From NCBI GenBank assembly GCA_003554965.1, contig PWHR01000085.1, positions 78,340 to 142,339 on the forward strand: 64,000 nt of DNA, given 5' to 3'. The translations under genes were made by a program, and so were the position numbers. Positions 8,425 to 17,185 of this stretch are shown here, piece by piece. Numbering within the stretch: the first letter of the stretch is position 1; the number at the start of each line of letters is the position of its first letter. This DNA comes from Thermoplasmata archaeon (GTDB taxonomy: Archaea; Thermoplasmatota; Thermoplasmata; Halarchaeoplasmatales; Halarchaeoplasmataceae). Under the pieces are notes generated by a model. That model saw only the letters and a program-made list of their open reading frames with translations. It searched no databases and was not told the DNA's origin.

Positions 8425-9489
8425 ATGGATTTTAATATCACTCCTGTCCTGAACGCCGAACAGTTACTAGATAAGGCATTCGGAAGAGCATCAAAGAAGA
8501 TAAAGCAGGGTAACACCCCTTTAGAGAGAAAGAAAAAAACCGTTTCGGCGAAATTGAATTCTATAGCTCACACTATCGAAGACACTTTAGGTAGATATGA
8601 GGATGAATTTCCTACGTTAGAAGCTTTACCTGAATTTTACTTTGAAATAATAGATATCATCATAGGTATCGATAAACTCAAAAAAAGTATAGGGGCCGTG
8701 AATTGGGCGAAAAGACGGGTTAAAAGGACGGTGATGGAAGCTGCTAGAGATGTAGTTTCCCAAGAAAGTCTTGATGAGATAGAAAAGATAAGGCGTAAAG
8801 CCTATGCTAGGACTGATTCATTTCTCAAACAGGTGAACGATGATCTAGAATTTTTGGAAGAATCTAGAAAAAAACTCAACTCACTTCCCGATATAAAGGC
8901 CGATCACCCCTCCGTAGTTGTAGCGGGCTATCCTAACGTGGGTAAATCTGAACTGGTATCTCAAATCTCGAGCGGTAAACCTAAAATAGCGAAGTATCCA
9001 TTTACAACAAAAGAGGTAGGGATAGGGCACTTCAGATTGGGATATCAAACTTGTCAGCTAATAGATACACCTGGTATGCTCGACAGACCTAAGGAGGAAA
9101 GGAACGATATAGAGATGCAGGCGGTTAAAGCATTAGAGAGTCTAGCAGATCTCATCGTTTTCTTGTTTGACCCTTCTGAAACTTGTGGATATCCACTTGA
9201 AAAACAGGAGATCCTTTGTGATGAGATCAAAAGAGAGTTATCTGATGTGGAACTCGTAGAGGTTGAGAACAAGGTCGATATAGAAAGGACCGATAGCGGC
9301 AGAATAAAGATTTCGGCATTAAACGGTGAAAATTTAGGTGAACTAAAAGAATCTATCAAAGAGATCTTGAGTGATAAGTATCCGATAAAGGAGGTAAGTG
9401 ATGAAGACCTAGATTATTTTGCTGATCCAGGAAGTGCTCCTCGAGAACCCTTCCCAGAATTAGATGAGATGGAATTCAAAGATCGATAA
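8425..9489 (+). CDS. NOG1-like GTPase
   Basis: Archaeal homologue of nucleolar GTP-binding protein 1, linked to large-subunit ribosome assembly. The N-terminal helical domain (MDFNITPVLNAEQLLDKAFGR) is the NOG1 opening. The G domain follows at about residue 160: G1 GYPNVGKSEL, G2 region YPFTTKEVGIG, G3 DTPGML, G4 ENKVD, G5 ISALNGE. At 354 aa it is normal for the archaeal form, which lacks the eukaryotic C-terminal extension. Its neighbour downstream on the opposite strand is ribosomal protein L15e, in keeping with a ribosome role. Confidence 0.9.
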   Translation: MDFNITPVLNAEQLLDKAFGRASKKIKQGNTPLERKKKTVSAKLNSIAHTIEDTLGRYEDEFPTLEALPEFYFEIIDIIIGIDKLKKSIGAVNWAKRRVKRTVMEAARDVVSQESLDEIEKIRRKAYARTDSFLKQVNDDLEFLEESRKKLNSLPDIKADHPSVVVAGYPNVGKSELVSQISSGKPKIAKYPFTTKEVGIGHFRLGYQTCQLIDTPGMLDRPKEERNDIEMQAVKALESLADLIVFLFDPSETCGYPLEKQEILCDEIKRELSDVELVEVENKVDIERTDSGRIKISALNGENLGELKESIKEILSDKYPIKEVSDEDLDYFADPGSAPREPFPELDEMEFKDR

Positions 9490-9495
9490 AGCCGA

Positions 9496-10116
9496 TCATT
9501 TACTTTTTTCTTCCGACGGACGGGTTTTTTCAGCACCCTTTCCTCTACTTCTTAGACCTCTACCTTTCTTCCCGGCTGAGGTCTTTCCTCGGAAAACTCT
9601 TCCCTTTTCATCTTTGTCGCATATCCAATTTATATCGGGGTCGTTCTCGATTGATGGATGATTTGGATCGACCATTATCACTTCAAAGTATTTGTGGCGT
9701 CCGTCTTCTCCTACCCAATAGGAGTTTAGAATCCGCAGATTCGGATACCTCCTGGAAGTCCTTTCCTCAGCTATCCTCTGCAAATTCTTTTTCGGCGTTA
9801 TCTTCTTAACACCCATCCTTTTTGGACCTCTTCCACCAGTAGGCCTAGATTTTCTAAGATTTCCTCTCCTGACCTTTGCTCTCGCAAGTACGAATCCTTG
9901 TTTTGCCTTGTAGCCCAATTTTCGAGCTCTGTCTAGTCTTGTAGGTCTTTTGATTCTTTTGAAATTGTCCTCTCTACGCCATCTTTTCATGCGCTTTCGC
10001 TGCAATTCTTTCAAGAATCCTTCCTTAGGTTGTTCCCAGGCCTTTTCTATGTATTTATACATGCTCGGATAGGTTTCCATCGTTTCTTCTTCCTCTGCCG
10101 TGAATTCTTCAGACAT
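9496..10116 (-). CDS. rpl15e: Ribosomal protein L15e
   Basis: Basic rRNA-binding protein of the 50S subunit. The family hallmarks are clear: [50 protein letters not shown], and [25 protein letters not shown], with a basic [15 protein letters not shown] tail. The protein carries an acidic N-terminal extension of up to 18 residues before MYKYIEKAW. Starts at 10116, 10083 or 10071 are possible, and a GTGAT just before 10116 weakly supports the longest. A TATA-like CATATATAACAC lies about 100 nt upstream (~10212-10222). It converges with the NOG1-like gene. Confidence 0.96.
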   Translation of the reverse strand: MSEEFTAEEEETMETYPSMYKYIEKAWEQPKEGFLKELQRKRMKRWRREDNFKRIKRPTRLDRARKLGYKAKQGFVLARAKVRRGNLRKSRPTGGRGPKRMGVKKITPKKNLQRIAEERTSRRYPNLRILNSYWVGEDGRHKYFEVIMVDPNHPSIENDPDINWICDKDEKGRVFRGKTSAGKKGRGLRSRGKGAEKTRPSEEKSK

Positions 10117-10263
10117 ATTATCACTTTTCTCTTGTTTTCGGATTCACCCAAAACTGGGCACATCTCCAACGGGTTTTTCCCGTCACTCGTTTTAATCTAT
10201 TTAGAGGTATGTGTTATATATGTATTGTGTGACGCCTCAGGTGCTCATCCCCTTAAGGGTTAA

Positions 10264-10272
10264 TTTTTAATA
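10264..10272 (+). promoter_or_regulatory. TATA box of the LX-pfdA-ftsY operon
   Basis: TTTTTAATA on the forward strand puts transcription start near 10293. That leaves a ~27-nt leader containing the AGGTG Shine-Dalgarno for the ATG at 10320. Confidence 0.5.
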
Positions 10273-10319
10273 CCCCTCTAACTTATCGCTGATTATCGAA
10301 TATAGTTCAGGTGTTAGCC

Positions 10320-10559
10320 ATGAAAATTCACAGAGTCAAAGGAAGATTCAGGATGGGAAAAAGGAAAGGTGACTGGCAGCGCTTCTCCAAAGAGGTCATA
10401 AGCAGTAGTGAAGAGGAGGCAAAGGAAAAGATATATTCTCTCTTTGGTAGTAAGCACAGAGTCAGCAGGACCAATATAAAATTTTATGATATAGAAGAGA
10501 TAAGTGAAGAAGAAATTGAAGATTACTTGATAAAGAGCAAAATCGAAATGGAGGCATGA
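10320..10559 (+). CDS. rplX: Ribosomal protein L18a (LX/L20a)
   Basis: Small archaeal 50S protein, 79 aa, beginning MKIHRVKGRFRMGKRKGDW, with EKIYSLFGSKHRVSRTNIKF, both diagnostic of LX. The frame is open from a GTG at 10311, but that GTG is part of the AGGTG Shine-Dalgarno (spacing 6) for the ATG at 10320, so I use 10320. Its stop overlaps the start of prefoldin alpha (ATGA), giving translational coupling. The order LX-pfdA-ftsY is a widely conserved archaeal cluster, often preceded by L39e, L31e and tif6, which are not seen here. Confidence 0.95.
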   Translation: MKIHRVKGRFRMGKRKGDWQRFSKEVISSSEEEAKEKIYSLFGSKHRVSRTNIKFYDIEEISEEEIEDYLIKSKIEMEA

Positions 10560-11023
10560 ATATAGTGGTTAATCAACGCGAACTACAACAGAAAGCATCT
10601 ACTCTTGAAGTGATGAAAAACGAAGTAGAAGCCTTGCAGGGACAGAAACAGATGTTGGAAGAACATATCAACAGACACGACGAAGCGAAAGAAACGATGA
10701 AGAATTACAAGGATGAAGAGGAAGGCACGGAAGTTTTAGTGCCAATAGGTGCAGACTCTTACATCTATACTGAAGTAAGCAACAATCAGGAAGTACTTAT
10801 CGGTCTTGGTGCCGATTTATCGGCGGAAAGAGATATAGAGGACGCACTAGATATAATCGAGAGGAAGAAAGAAAAGATCGGAGAAGAAAAGAAAGAGTTG
10901 GAAAAACAGATAGAAGAGATCAGTGAGAATGCAGAGGAACTGGAGAACGAGATAAGGAAGGAATACCAAGAACTTCAGAGGCAGCAACAACAGCAGCAAG
11001 GCGGGGGACAGATAATTCAGTAG
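10556..11023 (+). CDS. pfdA: Prefoldin alpha subunit
   Basis: Subunit of the hexameric prefoldin chaperone that captures unfolded proteins and hands them to the thermosome. The 155-aa protein shows the family architecture: an N-terminal coiled-coil helix (VNQRELQQKASTLEVMKNE), a central β-hairpin region (GTEVLVPIGADSYIYTEV and VLIGLGADLSAER), and a C-terminal coiled-coil helix. The tail is rich in Gln and Gly (QQQQQQGGGQIIQ). The start overlaps the LX stop by four bases. Confidence 0.94.
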   Translation: MNIVVNQRELQQKASTLEVMKNEVEALQGQKQMLEEHINRHDEAKETMKNYKDEEEGTEVLVPIGADSYIYTEVSNNQEVLIGLGADLSAERDIEDALDIIERKKEKIGEEKKELEKQIEEISENAEELENEIRKEYQELQRQQQQQQGGGQIIQ

Positions 11024-11093
11024 ATCAGGATTCATTATCTTGTCCGAAGCATATTGATGATGATATGCCAAACTAGCTGAATCAGAGGTAATC

Positions 11094-12035
11094 ATGTTTG
11101 AAAAATTAAAAGATAAATTATCCGGATTGAAGCAGTCTAGTAAGAAAAAGATAAAGAAAAGTCCCGAGGAGGCCTTCGTTGACGGGTGGGGTTCTAAGAT
11201 AAAGGAGAGTAAGGTAGAAGATATCCTTTGGGAGCTGAAGGTATCTTTACTCGAAGCAGATGTTGCTCTACCCGTTGCCGAAGAGATACAGGATAAAGTA
11301 AAGCAGTACATCCTCGGTAAAAAGATCAGTCGGAAGTATGATCTAGAAGAGGTTGTAGAGGCAAGCCTGAAAAAAGCTGTTAGATATGCCCTTAAGACTG
11401 ATAAAATAGATTTCGATAAAAGGGAAGAAAAAGCGGAAAAACCGTTTTCTATAATGTTTGTAGGAGTGAACGGGACGGGAAAGACCACCACTATAGCGAA
11501 GATCGCTAAAAGATTGAAAGACCAGGAATACAGCTGTGTTTTAGCGGCGTCAGACACTTTCAGAGCCGGAGCCCTTGAACAGATACAAAAGCACGGTAAC
11601 AATCTCGGCCTTAAGGTAATCAAACACTCCAAAGGCAGTGATCCTGCTGCGGTAGCTTATGATGCACTTGAACATGCTGAAGCTAGAGGAAAAGATGTAG
11701 TCCTTATAGATACCGCAGGAAGGATGCAGACCAACAAAAACTTGATGAACGAGATGGAGAAGATCAAAAGGGTCGCTGAACCTGATATGATAATTTTTGT
11801 AGGTGACGCTCTTGCAGGTAATGACGCTGTAGAGCAGGCAAAAGAATTTGAGAAATCGGTCGGGATAGATGGGGTCATACTCACTAAGATCGATGCTGAT
11901 GCGAAGGGTGGCGCAGCTTTATCAATTGGTCATGCAGTCGGTAAACCGATGCTTTTCGTGGGGACTGGAGAGGATTACAAAGACCTTGTTGAATTCGACG
12001 CAACTTGGATGACTAAAAGGCTTTTCGGTGGCTGA
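11094..12035 (+). CDS. ftsY: Signal recognition particle receptor FtsY
   Basis: SRP receptor GTPase that brings ribosome-SRP complexes to the membrane translocon. An N-terminal basic/charged segment (~residues 1-30) precedes the helical N domain. The G domain has G1 GVNGTGKTTTIAKIA, the DTFRAGALEQI motif, G3 DTAGRMQ and G4 TKID. The closing motif is GTGEDYKDLVEFD. At 313 aa it has the short A region typical of archaea. An SD GAGGT with 4-nt spacing precedes the ATG. It is the third gene of the LX-pfdA-ftsY operon, ~70 nt after pfdA. Confidence 0.96.
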   Translation: MFEKLKDKLSGLKQSSKKKIKKSPEEAFVDGWGSKIKESKVEDILWELKVSLLEADVALPVAEEIQDKVKQYILGKKISRKYDLEEVVEASLKKAVRYALKTDKIDFDKREEKAEKPFSIMFVGVNGTGKTTTIAKIAKRLKDQEYSCVLAASDTFRAGALEQIQKHGNNLGLKVIKHSKGSDPAAVAYDALEHAEARGKDVVLIDTAGRMQTNKNLMNEMEKIKRVAEPDMIIFVGDALAGNDAVEQAKEFEKSVGIDGVILTKIDADAKGGAALSIGHAVGKPMLFVGTGEDYKDLVEFDATWMTKRLFGG

Positions 12036-12071
12036 TCGATTTTATCGCATAACAACTCTTTAAAAGAACGG

Positions 12072-12992
12072 TCATCTCTGCAGATAACCTATGCCGTCAG
12101 GATGTATACCAGCCTCTATACGTTTGGGTTCTTCTTCTAGTCTATCAATATCGATAACTGAGATGTCGTTCGTTTTGTTATTAGCTACATAGGCTCTTTC
12201 ACCAGGATGATCAAATACCACTCCTCCGGGCCATACTCCGACTGGCATACGCTTCACTTCCCAAGGCACTCTTTCATCATCTCTTTGGAAGTCCGTTTTG
12301 ATCACTGAAACGTCGTTCGACTCTCTATTGAGGATAAAGGCGTATTTTCCGTCGGGCGAAAACACTATTCTTATGGGTGTGGTTCCAACCCTTCTCTTGT
12401 ATTTGGTATCATAATTTTCAGGGTCTATGACGTAAAGAGTACCATCTTTCTGGTTAGCTACATAGAGATCACCGGTTTCTGGATCCACCGCAGTGCCTTC
12501 TGGTCCCTCACCGACAGGAAAATGATTTATCACTTTTTCTTTTTCAACGTCTATAACAGAGATGTTATCACTCCCTATATTGGGAACGAAAACTTTTTTT
12601 CCATCTTTTGAGAAGGTTATCATGTGGGAATGCTTCTGGTGGGTTGGGAAATGTTTCTTTATCTCGTCTTTTTTTGTATCTAGTATGAATATCATATTGC
12701 TGTAGGTTGAGGCTACATAGAGTTCGGATCCATCCTCCATCAAACCAACACCGTGTGGAAAATCGAACTCTTCATGTTTTATCCTTTTGATGATCTCGAA
12801 ATTTTCATTATCTACAACATCTATTTCATTACCCAGGGAACAGGTTATGTACGATTTTTTCCCGTCCTTTGAAACTGCAATCTCATGGGGATTATGACCA
12901 GTTTTTATCCTTTTGATTTCATCCTTTTTTTTAATGTCTATTATGGACAAACTGTCTTCATCCTTATTCAATACTAACAGATATTCCTCCAT
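12072..12992 (-). CDS. YVTN-type β-propeller protein
   Basis: Predicted seven-bladed β-propeller of the YVTN/NHL-like class; function unknown. Repeats of about 40 residues follow the pattern DGKKxYITCS..NEIDVVD, DGSELYVAS..NMIFILD, DGKKVFVPN..DNISVIDV, TGDLYVANQ..GTLYVID, DGKYAFILN..NDVSVIK and ERAYVANN..NDISVIDID. No signal peptide or membrane segment is visible, so it should be cytosolic, unlike many secreted YVTN proteins. It converges with ftsY and is probably monocistronic. Confidence 0.85.
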   Translation of the reverse strand: MEEYLLVLNKDEDSLSIIDIKKKDEIKRIKTGHNPHEIAVSKDGKKSYITCSLGNEIDVVDNENFEIIKRIKHEEFDFPHGVGLMEDGSELYVASTYSNMIFILDTKKDEIKKHFPTHQKHSHMITFSKDGKKVFVPNIGSDNISVIDVEKEKVINHFPVGEGPEGTAVDPETGDLYVANQKDGTLYVIDPENYDTKYKRRVGTTPIRIVFSPDGKYAFILNRESNDVSVIKTDFQRDDERVPWEVKRMPVGVWPGGVVFDHPGERAYVANNKTNDISVIDIDRLEEEPKRIEAGIHPDGIGYLQR

Positions 12993-13101
12993 TTTATCAC
13001 ACGAGATTAAAGCGGTTAGGTCTTACCTATAGTTTTTCATTAGTCAGACAAAAAGCGTAAAAGATAAAAGCTATCGAATCTATACCGAATTAGGTGCTAT
13101 C

Positions 13102-13326
13102 TTGAAACGAAGAAGGAAGAGCAAAAGGAAGAAAGAAAAAACTTGTGATGTTAAAGGTTGCGATGAAGATAAGAAGAAGTCCCTACCTTCAGAGAAAGTC
13201 TCAAAAAAGACTGAACTAACTATTGAGTCTTCTGGAAGAAAGACTTACCTGTGCAAGGAACATTATAAAAAATATAAAAAAGAGACTAAAGAAGAGAGGA
13301 CCACGAAGAGATTAGCATGGGATTAA
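13102..13326 (+). CDS. Small basic putative zinc-binding protein
   Basis: 74 aa, very Lys-rich, unrecognised. It has a possible zinc site made of CDVKGC (Cys-x4-Cys) near residue 14 and CKEHYKKYKK (Cys-x2-His) near residue 51, a treble-clef-like spacing. The start is TTG, with an AGGTG Shine-Dalgarno five bases upstream; no ATG fits. The charge suggests RNA or ribosome binding, but that is inference. It precedes the pilus operon by ~140 nt, with its own SD and a separate promoter in between. Confidence 0.65.
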   Translation: MKRRRKSKRKKEKTCDVKGCDEDKKKSLPSEKVSKKTELTIESSGRKTYLCKEHYKKYKKETKEERTTKRLAWD

Positions 13327-13431
13327 AGTCTTTGGTAGATCTTGGTGCTTGATTAACCTCCTTGAAATGCCATTCTAGAAAACGAAATATAAATTAAAAA
13401 AGAGGGAAAAGTTCTTTTAAGGACAAGTTCA

Positions 13432-13439
13432 TTTATAAT
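13432..13439 (+). promoter_or_regulatory. TATA box of the Tad-like pilus operon
   Basis: TTTATAAT within CATTTATAATTATAAACTC, predicting a transcript start near 13460, just before the TTG (13468) and ATG (13492) candidate starts of the first ATPase. Confidence 0.45.
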
Positions 13440-13467
13440 TATAAACTCGTCTTACGAAAGTCCGTGT

Positions 13468-15204
13468 TTGCAAAAGTTATGTGTGATTAATATGCACAAA
13501 AAAGACATACTAGGTCTCTCTTGGTTAGGAATTAAAAAACAACTAGGTCTAATGCTCTTATTCTCAGTGATCAATCTTCTAATATTTGAGCCTAAAAAGG
13601 CAAAAAGAGTAAAATTGCCTAGGACCGAAGTAGAGGTGCAGAAAACTAAGGAAAGAAAGGGAGAAGAGTGGATATCTGAATATACAAAGACCCCACCTCT
13701 AGAAAGAGATTCTCAGCGTATAGTAGAGGTCTACCCAATAAGAGACCCCTTCAGTTATGCTAGGATAATATATGATGAAGATAATTCAGAGCATCTGTAC
13801 CAGGCTATAGAACCTACTTTAAGGGAGGACGAACAAAAATTACTAGAGAAGATAAGAGATACACTAGACAGGACTCTTACTTATGAATGGGAGACTATGA
13901 AGAAAAAGGATAAAGAAGAGTTCATCAAGGAGTCGGTCAAAAGCTATATCGAGAGCAGAGAGATGAACATAAACGAGATCACAGAGAAGAGGATACTGTA
14001 TCATGTCATCAGGAACTATGTCCGTTTTGGCCCCTTAGATGTTTTAATGAGTGATGAAAATGTTGAGGATATCTCTTGTGATGGCATAGACATACCTATC
14101 TTTATATATCATTCAAAATACGAATCCGTGAAAACCGACATAATATTTGAAAGTGAAAGCAAATTGAACTCTTATATCATCCAGTTGGGTCAACGATGTG
14201 GGAAACAAGTATCTGTATCTCAACCTATCTTGGACGGTACCACCCCCGAAGGTCACAGAGTTCAGGGTACCTATGCTGATGAAGTCTCTACCCGTGGCTC
14301 ATCAATAACCATAAGAAGGTTCAAGAAGGAACCATTTACTCCCGTCAAGCTCATAAAGTACAATACGGCGAATCCAGAGATGGTGGCCTATCTGTGGTTG
14401 ATGGTTGAGCATGAGAAGTCCTCTATCGTTGCCGGAGGTACAGCGTGCGGTAAGACCGCGACTCTCAACTCCTACACGCTTTTCATTCCTCCAGGTCTGA
14501 AGATAGTTTCTCTAGAGGATACCAGGGAGATCAATCTTCCTCATGAAAATTGGATACCCAGTACCACTCGTTCAGGGATGACTATGAGCCAGGGTAAAGG
14601 AAGGGATCCAGGTGAGGTGAACATGTACGATCTCGTCAGGAATGCTTTAAGACAGAGACCAGATTATATAATCGTGGGTGAGGTGAGAGGTAAAGAAGCC
14701 CACACCATGTTCCAGGCCATGGCAACCGGCCATGTGACTTACAGCACCATGCACGCTGATTCGGTTCAGTCTATGGTTCATAGGTTGGAAAATGATCCCA
14801 TCAATTGTCCTAGAGTGCTTTTAACAGCGCTCAGATTCGTGATAATCCAAAAATTCGCCATGGTAGATGACGAAAGGGTTAGAAGGATACAGGAGATCAC
14901 GGAGATAGTGGGTTTCGAACCTGAGAGTGACGAGCTGATAACGAATACCGTCTTCAAATGGAACAGGGAGAATGACAGCTTCAGTTATCAGGGTCACAGC
15001 TATAATTTCGACGAGATAATGACCGCTAACAATTGGACTCAAGAAGAGATGGATGAGGAATTTGAAAATAGAGTCGAAGTTATTGAATATATGGTAGAAA
15101 AAGACATGGTGCATTATAAAGACATTTCCAGGATAGTAGCTTCTTATTATAAAGAACCCGAAGAAACGTTAGCTAGGATAAGGAGAAAGAGAGGTGATAA
15201 CTGA
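13468..15204 (+). CDS. Type II/IV secretion (GspE/TadA/FlaI-like) assembly ATPase, copy 1
   Basis: Hexameric ATPase that powers pilus or archaellum-type filament assembly. Walker A is GGTACGKT near residue 330, followed by the Asp box SLEDTREINLPHENW, Walker B-like region RQRPDYIIVGEVRG and His box TYSTMHAD. The N-terminal domain (YARIIYDEDNSEHLYQAIEPTL) matches copy 2. The start is uncertain: TTG 13468, ATG 13492, or an internal ATG; the first ~40 residues (LGLMLLFSVINLLIF) are hydrophobic and not shared with copy 2. Its stop overlaps the next ATG (TGATG). Copy 1 has ACGKTAT where copy 2 has ASGKTTT. Confidence 0.9.
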   Translation: MQKLCVINMHKKDILGLSWLGIKKQLGLMLLFSVINLLIFEPKKAKRVKLPRTEVEVQKTKERKGEEWISEYTKTPPLERDSQRIVEVYPIRDPFSYARIIYDEDNSEHLYQAIEPTLREDEQKLLEKIRDTLDRTLTYEWETMKKKDKEEFIKESVKSYIESREMNINEITEKRILYHVIRNYVRFGPLDVLMSDENVEDISCDGIDIPIFIYHSKYESVKTDIIFESESKLNSYIIQLGQRCGKQVSVSQPILDGTTPEGHRVQGTYADEVSTRGSSITIRRFKKEPFTPVKLIKYNTANPEMVAYLWLMVEHEKSSIVAGGTACGKTATLNSYTLFIPPGLKIVSLEDTREINLPHENWIPSTTRSGMTMSQGKGRDPGEVNMYDLVRNALRQRPDYIIVGEVRGKEAHTMFQAMATGHVTYSTMHADSVQSMVHRLENDPINCPRVLLTALRFVIIQKFAMVDDERVRRIQEITEIVGFEPESDELITNTVFKWNRENDSFSYQGHSYNFDEIMTANNWTQEEMDEEFENRVEVIEYMVEKDMVHYKDISRIVASYYKEPEETLARIRRKRGDN

Positions 15205-16220
15205 TGGCGGAAGGAAGTGACATATTTAAAGGGTTCGAATTCAAAGACGAATCATTCTTTTCCTCCAAGAGAACTGAAGTAACTGAAGAGATAGAAAAGT
15301 ACGGGCCGCATGTCCAAAGACTCCCTAAAGAAGCGGTACCAGAATATTTGACTTTGACACCTTATCAAAAATTTTGTTGGAAGATGTTGGGTCCATTGGT
15401 AGAAGAAAAAGATGTAGAGGACGAAGACTTGGAAGAAGCTCTTCTTAGGGCCCACATGAAGATCAGAGTCGAAGAATATATCGCTTATGTTTGGATGAGC
15501 ACCATCTTGGCAGCTATTGGCGGGATTGTTGTAGCGGTACTCATGGGTATATTCCTATCTCCTGTTTTGGGTTTTGCATCTTACTTGCTTGCGGGTATGA
15601 CAGCACTTCTAGTGCCCGTCGCAGCTTACATTGGACTGAAGTCGATACCTTCTGCTAAAGCTAATAGTAGGGGTAAAAAGATAGATAAAAAACTTTCAGA
15701 TGCTATGAGTTTTATAGCTTCCATGTCCTCTGCTAATATCAATCTAGACATGATATTCAAAGAATTGGCGAGGCAGCCATTATATGGGGAAGTCTGCGAG
15801 GAAGCTAAGTTGATCACAAGGGATACTGAGATTTTGGGGTTAGATATCTTGACTGCCTTGGAAAGAGCTACTGCTAGATCACCTTCTGACAATTTTAGAG
15901 AATTTTTGCAGGGAGTGATCACTACCTCAACATCTGGAGGGCAGCTGAAACCCTTTTTCAAAAGCAAGATGGAGGAATATCAGGATGAGAGACAATTAAG
16001 GGTTCAACAGAACATGGAAACATTGGGTATGATGGCTGAATCTTTCGTAACGGTGGTAGTGGCTTTTCCTCTATTTTTGGTTGTGATAATGGCTATAATG
16101 TCCCTAATGGGCATGGGAGCTGGCGATCCAATCCCTGTACTTTACGCTATAGTAGGTCTTATGATTCCAGGTTCACAAGCTGGATTTATTGCGATAATAT
16201 GGTTGATAACCAATGATTAA
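15204..16220 (+). CDS. TadC/GspF-like pilus platform membrane protein, copy 1
   Basis: Integral membrane platform protein of the type II secretion F superfamily, partner of the upstream ATPase. It has a cytosolic N-terminal ~95 residues, two membrane segments (around YVWMSTILAAIGGIVVAVLMG and the following LLAGMTALLVPVAAYIGL), the cytosolic T2SF domain (KLSDAMSFIASMSSANINLDMIF), and two C-terminal membrane segments (ESFVTVVVAFPLFLVVIMAI and IPVLYAIVGLMIPG). The 338-aa length fits archaeal TadC/FlaJ half-size forms. Translation is coupled to the ATPase by TGATG. Confidence 0.88.
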   Translation: MAEGSDIFKGFEFKDESFFSSKRTEVTEEIEKYGPHVQRLPKEAVPEYLTLTPYQKFCWKMLGPLVEEKDVEDEDLEEALLRAHMKIRVEEYIAYVWMSTILAAIGGIVVAVLMGIFLSPVLGFASYLLAGMTALLVPVAAYIGLKSIPSAKANSRGKKIDKKLSDAMSFIASMSSANINLDMIFKELARQPLYGEVCEEAKLITRDTEILGLDILTALERATARSPSDNFREFLQGVITTSTSGGQLKPFFKSKMEEYQDERQLRVQQNMETLGMMAESFVTVVVAFPLFLVVIMAIMSLMGMGAGDPIPVLYAIVGLMIPGSQAGFIAIIWLITND

Positions 16221-16237
16221 AAAAGTAGTGTGATAAG

Positions 16238-17176
16238 ATGCCAGGAAAAGAAAGAAAAAGCGGCTTCGAAAAGATATTGACCCTTGGATACGCAAAAGAA
16301 TTCTTGATCATTTCATCGGTTGGGGGAGCAGTGATGCTATTCATAGCCTTATTGTCATATCTAGATGCTGGACCTATCCCCTTGGCACCTATTGATTGGA
16401 GCATGATCGCCGCTATGGTTTTCTTTGGGCCCTTTGGAATCTATGTAAGCTATAAACACAAGCAGATTGAAAGGATAGAAAGAAGATTACCAGATTTCCT
16501 CCGAGATGTTTCGGAAGCTGGAAGATTCGGTATGACCCTTGCTGATGCGATAGTGGTTTCGGCTGAGGGTAGATATGGTGAATTGACCCCAGAAATCAGA
16601 AAGATGGCTGCCCAGATCCAGTGGGGTGTACCTGCTAACAAGGCCTTGAACTTATTTGCTCAAAGGGTTGACACTCCACTTGTGAATAGAGTGGTCGCAA
16701 TAATAACCAAAGCAAATCAAGCAGGGGGTAATGTGGCTGATGTCCTAACCATGGTATCTCAGGATGCGAAAAAAGTGCATCAGTCAGAAGATGAACAAAA
16801 GATAGCTATGACCTCATATTTAGCAGTAATTTACGTTTCTTTTGCCGTCTTTATCGTAGTTATCATAATATTGAATACACAATTTTTGACTGCTATGGAA
16901 GAGGCAGGAGCAGAGATGGACATGGATGCGGAAGGTATAGAGGCACCAGGAGGCATGGGTGGAGGCATGGCTATGGAGATGGAAACTGAGCACATACCGG
17001 TTATACAGTATATATTCACCCTGGCGGTATTCGCACATGCAGTTGGAGACGGTATAGTAGCGGGTATCTTACAAACAGGTAAATTTACAAATGGAATGAA
17101 ACACAGCTTCATACTTGTTCTTATAGGATTTATCACCTTGAGAGTGATGTTTGGAGGACTAGGATTGGTGATGTGA
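16238..17176 (+). CDS. TadC/GspF-like pilus platform membrane protein, copy 2
   Basis: Second T2SF-domain protein, 312 aa. Membrane segments lie near residues 20-45, 50-68, 190-212, 255-280 and 290-310. The T2SF core is RRLPDFLRDVSEAGRFGMTLADAIVVSAEG, quoted here only by its ends: RRLPDFLRDVSEAG and LADAIVVSAEG. A Met/Gly-rich loop (EAPGGMGGGMAMEMET) faces outward between the last membrane segments and is unusual. It follows copy 1 by 17 nt. TadB/TadC-like pairs often act together, so copies 1 and 2 may form a hetero-oligomeric platform; this is inference. Confidence 0.86.
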   Translation: MPGKERKSGFEKILTLGYAKEFLIISSVGGAVMLFIALLSYLDAGPIPLAPIDWSMIAAMVFFGPFGIYVSYKHKQIERIERRLPDFLRDVSEAGRFGMTLADAIVVSAEGRYGELTPEIRKMAAQIQWGVPANKALNLFAQRVDTPLVNRVVAIITKANQAGGNVADVLTMVSQDAKKVHQSEDEQKIAMTSYLAVIYVSFAVFIVVIIILNTQFLTAMEEAGAEMDMDAEGIEAPGGMGGGMAMEMETEHIPVIQYIFTLAVFAHAVGDGIVAGILQTGKFTNGMKHSFILVLIGFITLRVMFGGLGLVM

Positions 17177-17185
17177 GGGATCAAG

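Noticed and set aside
10847..11632. 261-aa open frame on the reverse strand over pfdA and ftsY
   Set aside because: It is an antisense shadow of two clearly identified genes, with hydrophobic/Ser-rich composition typical of the complement of charged coding sequence.
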